Shown one piece after another: positions 7,935 to 8,242 of a DNA stretch of 8,242 nt (within the stretch, counting starts at the first letter, position 1; each line of letters opens with the position of its first letter). The stretch is from contig JAFGSH010000175.1 of NCBI GenBank assembly GCA_016934695.1, positions 1 to 8,242 of the forward strand. The letters are read 5' to 3'. Position numbers and translations under genes: made by a program. Source of the DNA: Deltaproteobacteria bacterium. GTDB lineage: Bacteria; Desulfobacterota; Syntrophia; Syntrophales; UBA2210. Under the pieces are notes generated by a model. That model was not told the DNA's origin, searched no databases, and was given only the letters and a program-made list of their open reading frames with translations.

Positions 7935-7973
7935 GAAACAACAGTGGCGTTTCAGTGATCTCCGTGGTATTAA
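7935..7973 (+). promoter_or_regulatory. Leader element upstream of the CoA-transferase gene (candidate promoter/operator)
   Basis: This is the second copy of the block at 4711-4749. Here the dyad is one base pair longer: GAAAC (7935-7939) and GTTTC (7949-7953) are perfect inverted arms around nine bases. The identical CGTGGTATTAA is at 7963-7973, giving a possible extended -10 (TG at 7965-7966, hexamer 7968-7973). The function is inferred from conservation between copies and position 40 bases before the start. Confidence 0.4.
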
Positions 7974-8003
7974 AAAAACGGACAACGATCGGTTTTATAC
8001 GCA

Positions 8004-8008
8004 AGGAG
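8004..8008 (+). promoter_or_regulatory. Ribosome-binding site of the CoA-transferase gene
   Basis: AGGAG lies four bases before the ATG at 8013 and supports that start. It is weaker and closer than the AGGAGG in the kinase copy. Confidence 0.65.
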
Positions 8009-8012
8009 TGCC

Positions 8013-8242
8013 ATGTCCTATACGATTCCGTCTCAGTGGAAAGACAAGATCGTCTCGCCTGAGGAGATCCTGAGCAGGGTACGGCCGGGGATGAATATCT
8101 TCGTGGGGACCGGCGCGGCCGAGCCGCGCACGCTGGTCAAACACCTCACGGCTTCCAACGCCAACAACCTGCGGGACCTGGAACTGATCCAGCTCCTGAG
8201 CCTGGGAGACGCCCTCCCCATCGATGAACGGTACGCGAAGAA
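8013..8242 (+). CDS. Acetyl-CoA hydrolase/CoA-transferase family protein, N-terminal part
   Basis: The frame is open from the ATG at 8013 to the window edge, giving 76 codons. The start MSYTIPSQWKDKIVSPEE, followed by RVRPGMNIFVGTGAAEPRTL, is the usual N-terminus of the acetyl-CoA hydrolase/transferase family (4-hydroxybutyrate or succinyl/acetate CoA-transferase-like). There, VSPEEA-type residues precede a Gly-rich GTG(x)xEP loop near the CoA site. Enzymes of this family move CoA between acyl-CoAs and free carboxylates in the cytoplasm, typical of fermentative or syntrophic acid metabolism. The catalytic glutamate lies far downstream and is not visible, so the exact substrate is unknown; a C-terminal GNAT fusion, known in some anaerobes, cannot be excluded. 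It starts 152 bp after the kinase gene, behind its own candidate promoter. Confidence 0.85.
   Translation, partial: MSYTIPSQWKDKIVSPEEILSRVRPGMNIFVGTGAAEPRTLVKHLTASNANNLRDLELIQLLSLGDALPIDERYAK

Larger units (their letters stand above)
7935..8120 (+). repeat. Direct repeat, copy 2: leader plus first 36 codons of the CoA-transferase gene
   Basis: This is the counterpart of 4711-4908. The copy is probably the parental one, because its coding part continues into an intact CoA-transferase reading frame with the family motif NIFVGTGAAEP, while the other copy has lost the EP and runs into a signal peptide. Confidence 0.8.

Noticed and set aside
7844..8062. A 72-codon open frame on the + strand between kinase and CoA-transferase.
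   Set aside because: It overlaps the end of the kinase and the start of the CoA-transferase in another frame, has no recognisable motif and covers the duplicated leader, so it is unlikely to be coding.

Overview
The window is a GC-rich, tightly packed bacterial segment with every convincing gene on the + strand. The gene families suggest a Desulfobacterota (former Deltaproteobacteria)-like anaerobe, possibly of the syntrophic or sulfate-reducing type. The clues are a PhoR with a Bacillus-style extracytoplasmic domain, the order pstB-phoU-phoR-phoB, a large PAS-rich hybrid kinase, and an acetyl-CoA hydrolase/transferase starting with NIFVGTGAAEP. This is an inference from family resemblance; no rRNA or other taxonomic marker is present.

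Layout. (1) Positions 1-3430 are the distal part of a phosphate operon: the end of pstB (transporter ATPase), phoU (negative modulator), phoR (sensor kinase) and phoB (response regulator), with gaps of 13-21 bp. Together they form one phosphate-sensing unit in which the Pst transporter signals through PhoU to PhoR, and PhoR phosphorylates PhoB. (2) After an 89-bp gap comes a stand-alone THUMP-domain RNA methyltransferase of the RlmL-N type (3520-4692) with an unusual NPEY motif. (3) Positions 4801-7860 encode a 1019-residue hybrid histidine kinase: signal peptide, periplasmic family-3 solute-binding domain, membrane helix, two PAS domains, HisKA, HATPase and receiver. (4) Positions 8013-8242 are the start of an acetyl-CoA hydrolase/CoA-transferase gene that runs off the window.

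The most notable signal is a degenerate duplication. The leader plus the first ~36 codons of the CoA-transferase gene (7935-8120) recur as the leader plus the first ~36 codons of the kinase gene (4711-4908). The coding parts align without gaps at 76 of 108 bases. A 39-base upstream block matches at 31 positions and contains a GAAA/TTTC dyad and an identical CGTGGTATTAA. The kinase therefore appears to carry a captured promoter, ribosome-binding site and start from a CoA-transferase gene, which would explain its odd ~62-residue tail before the signal peptide. The shared leader could also place the kinase and the CoA-transferase under common control.
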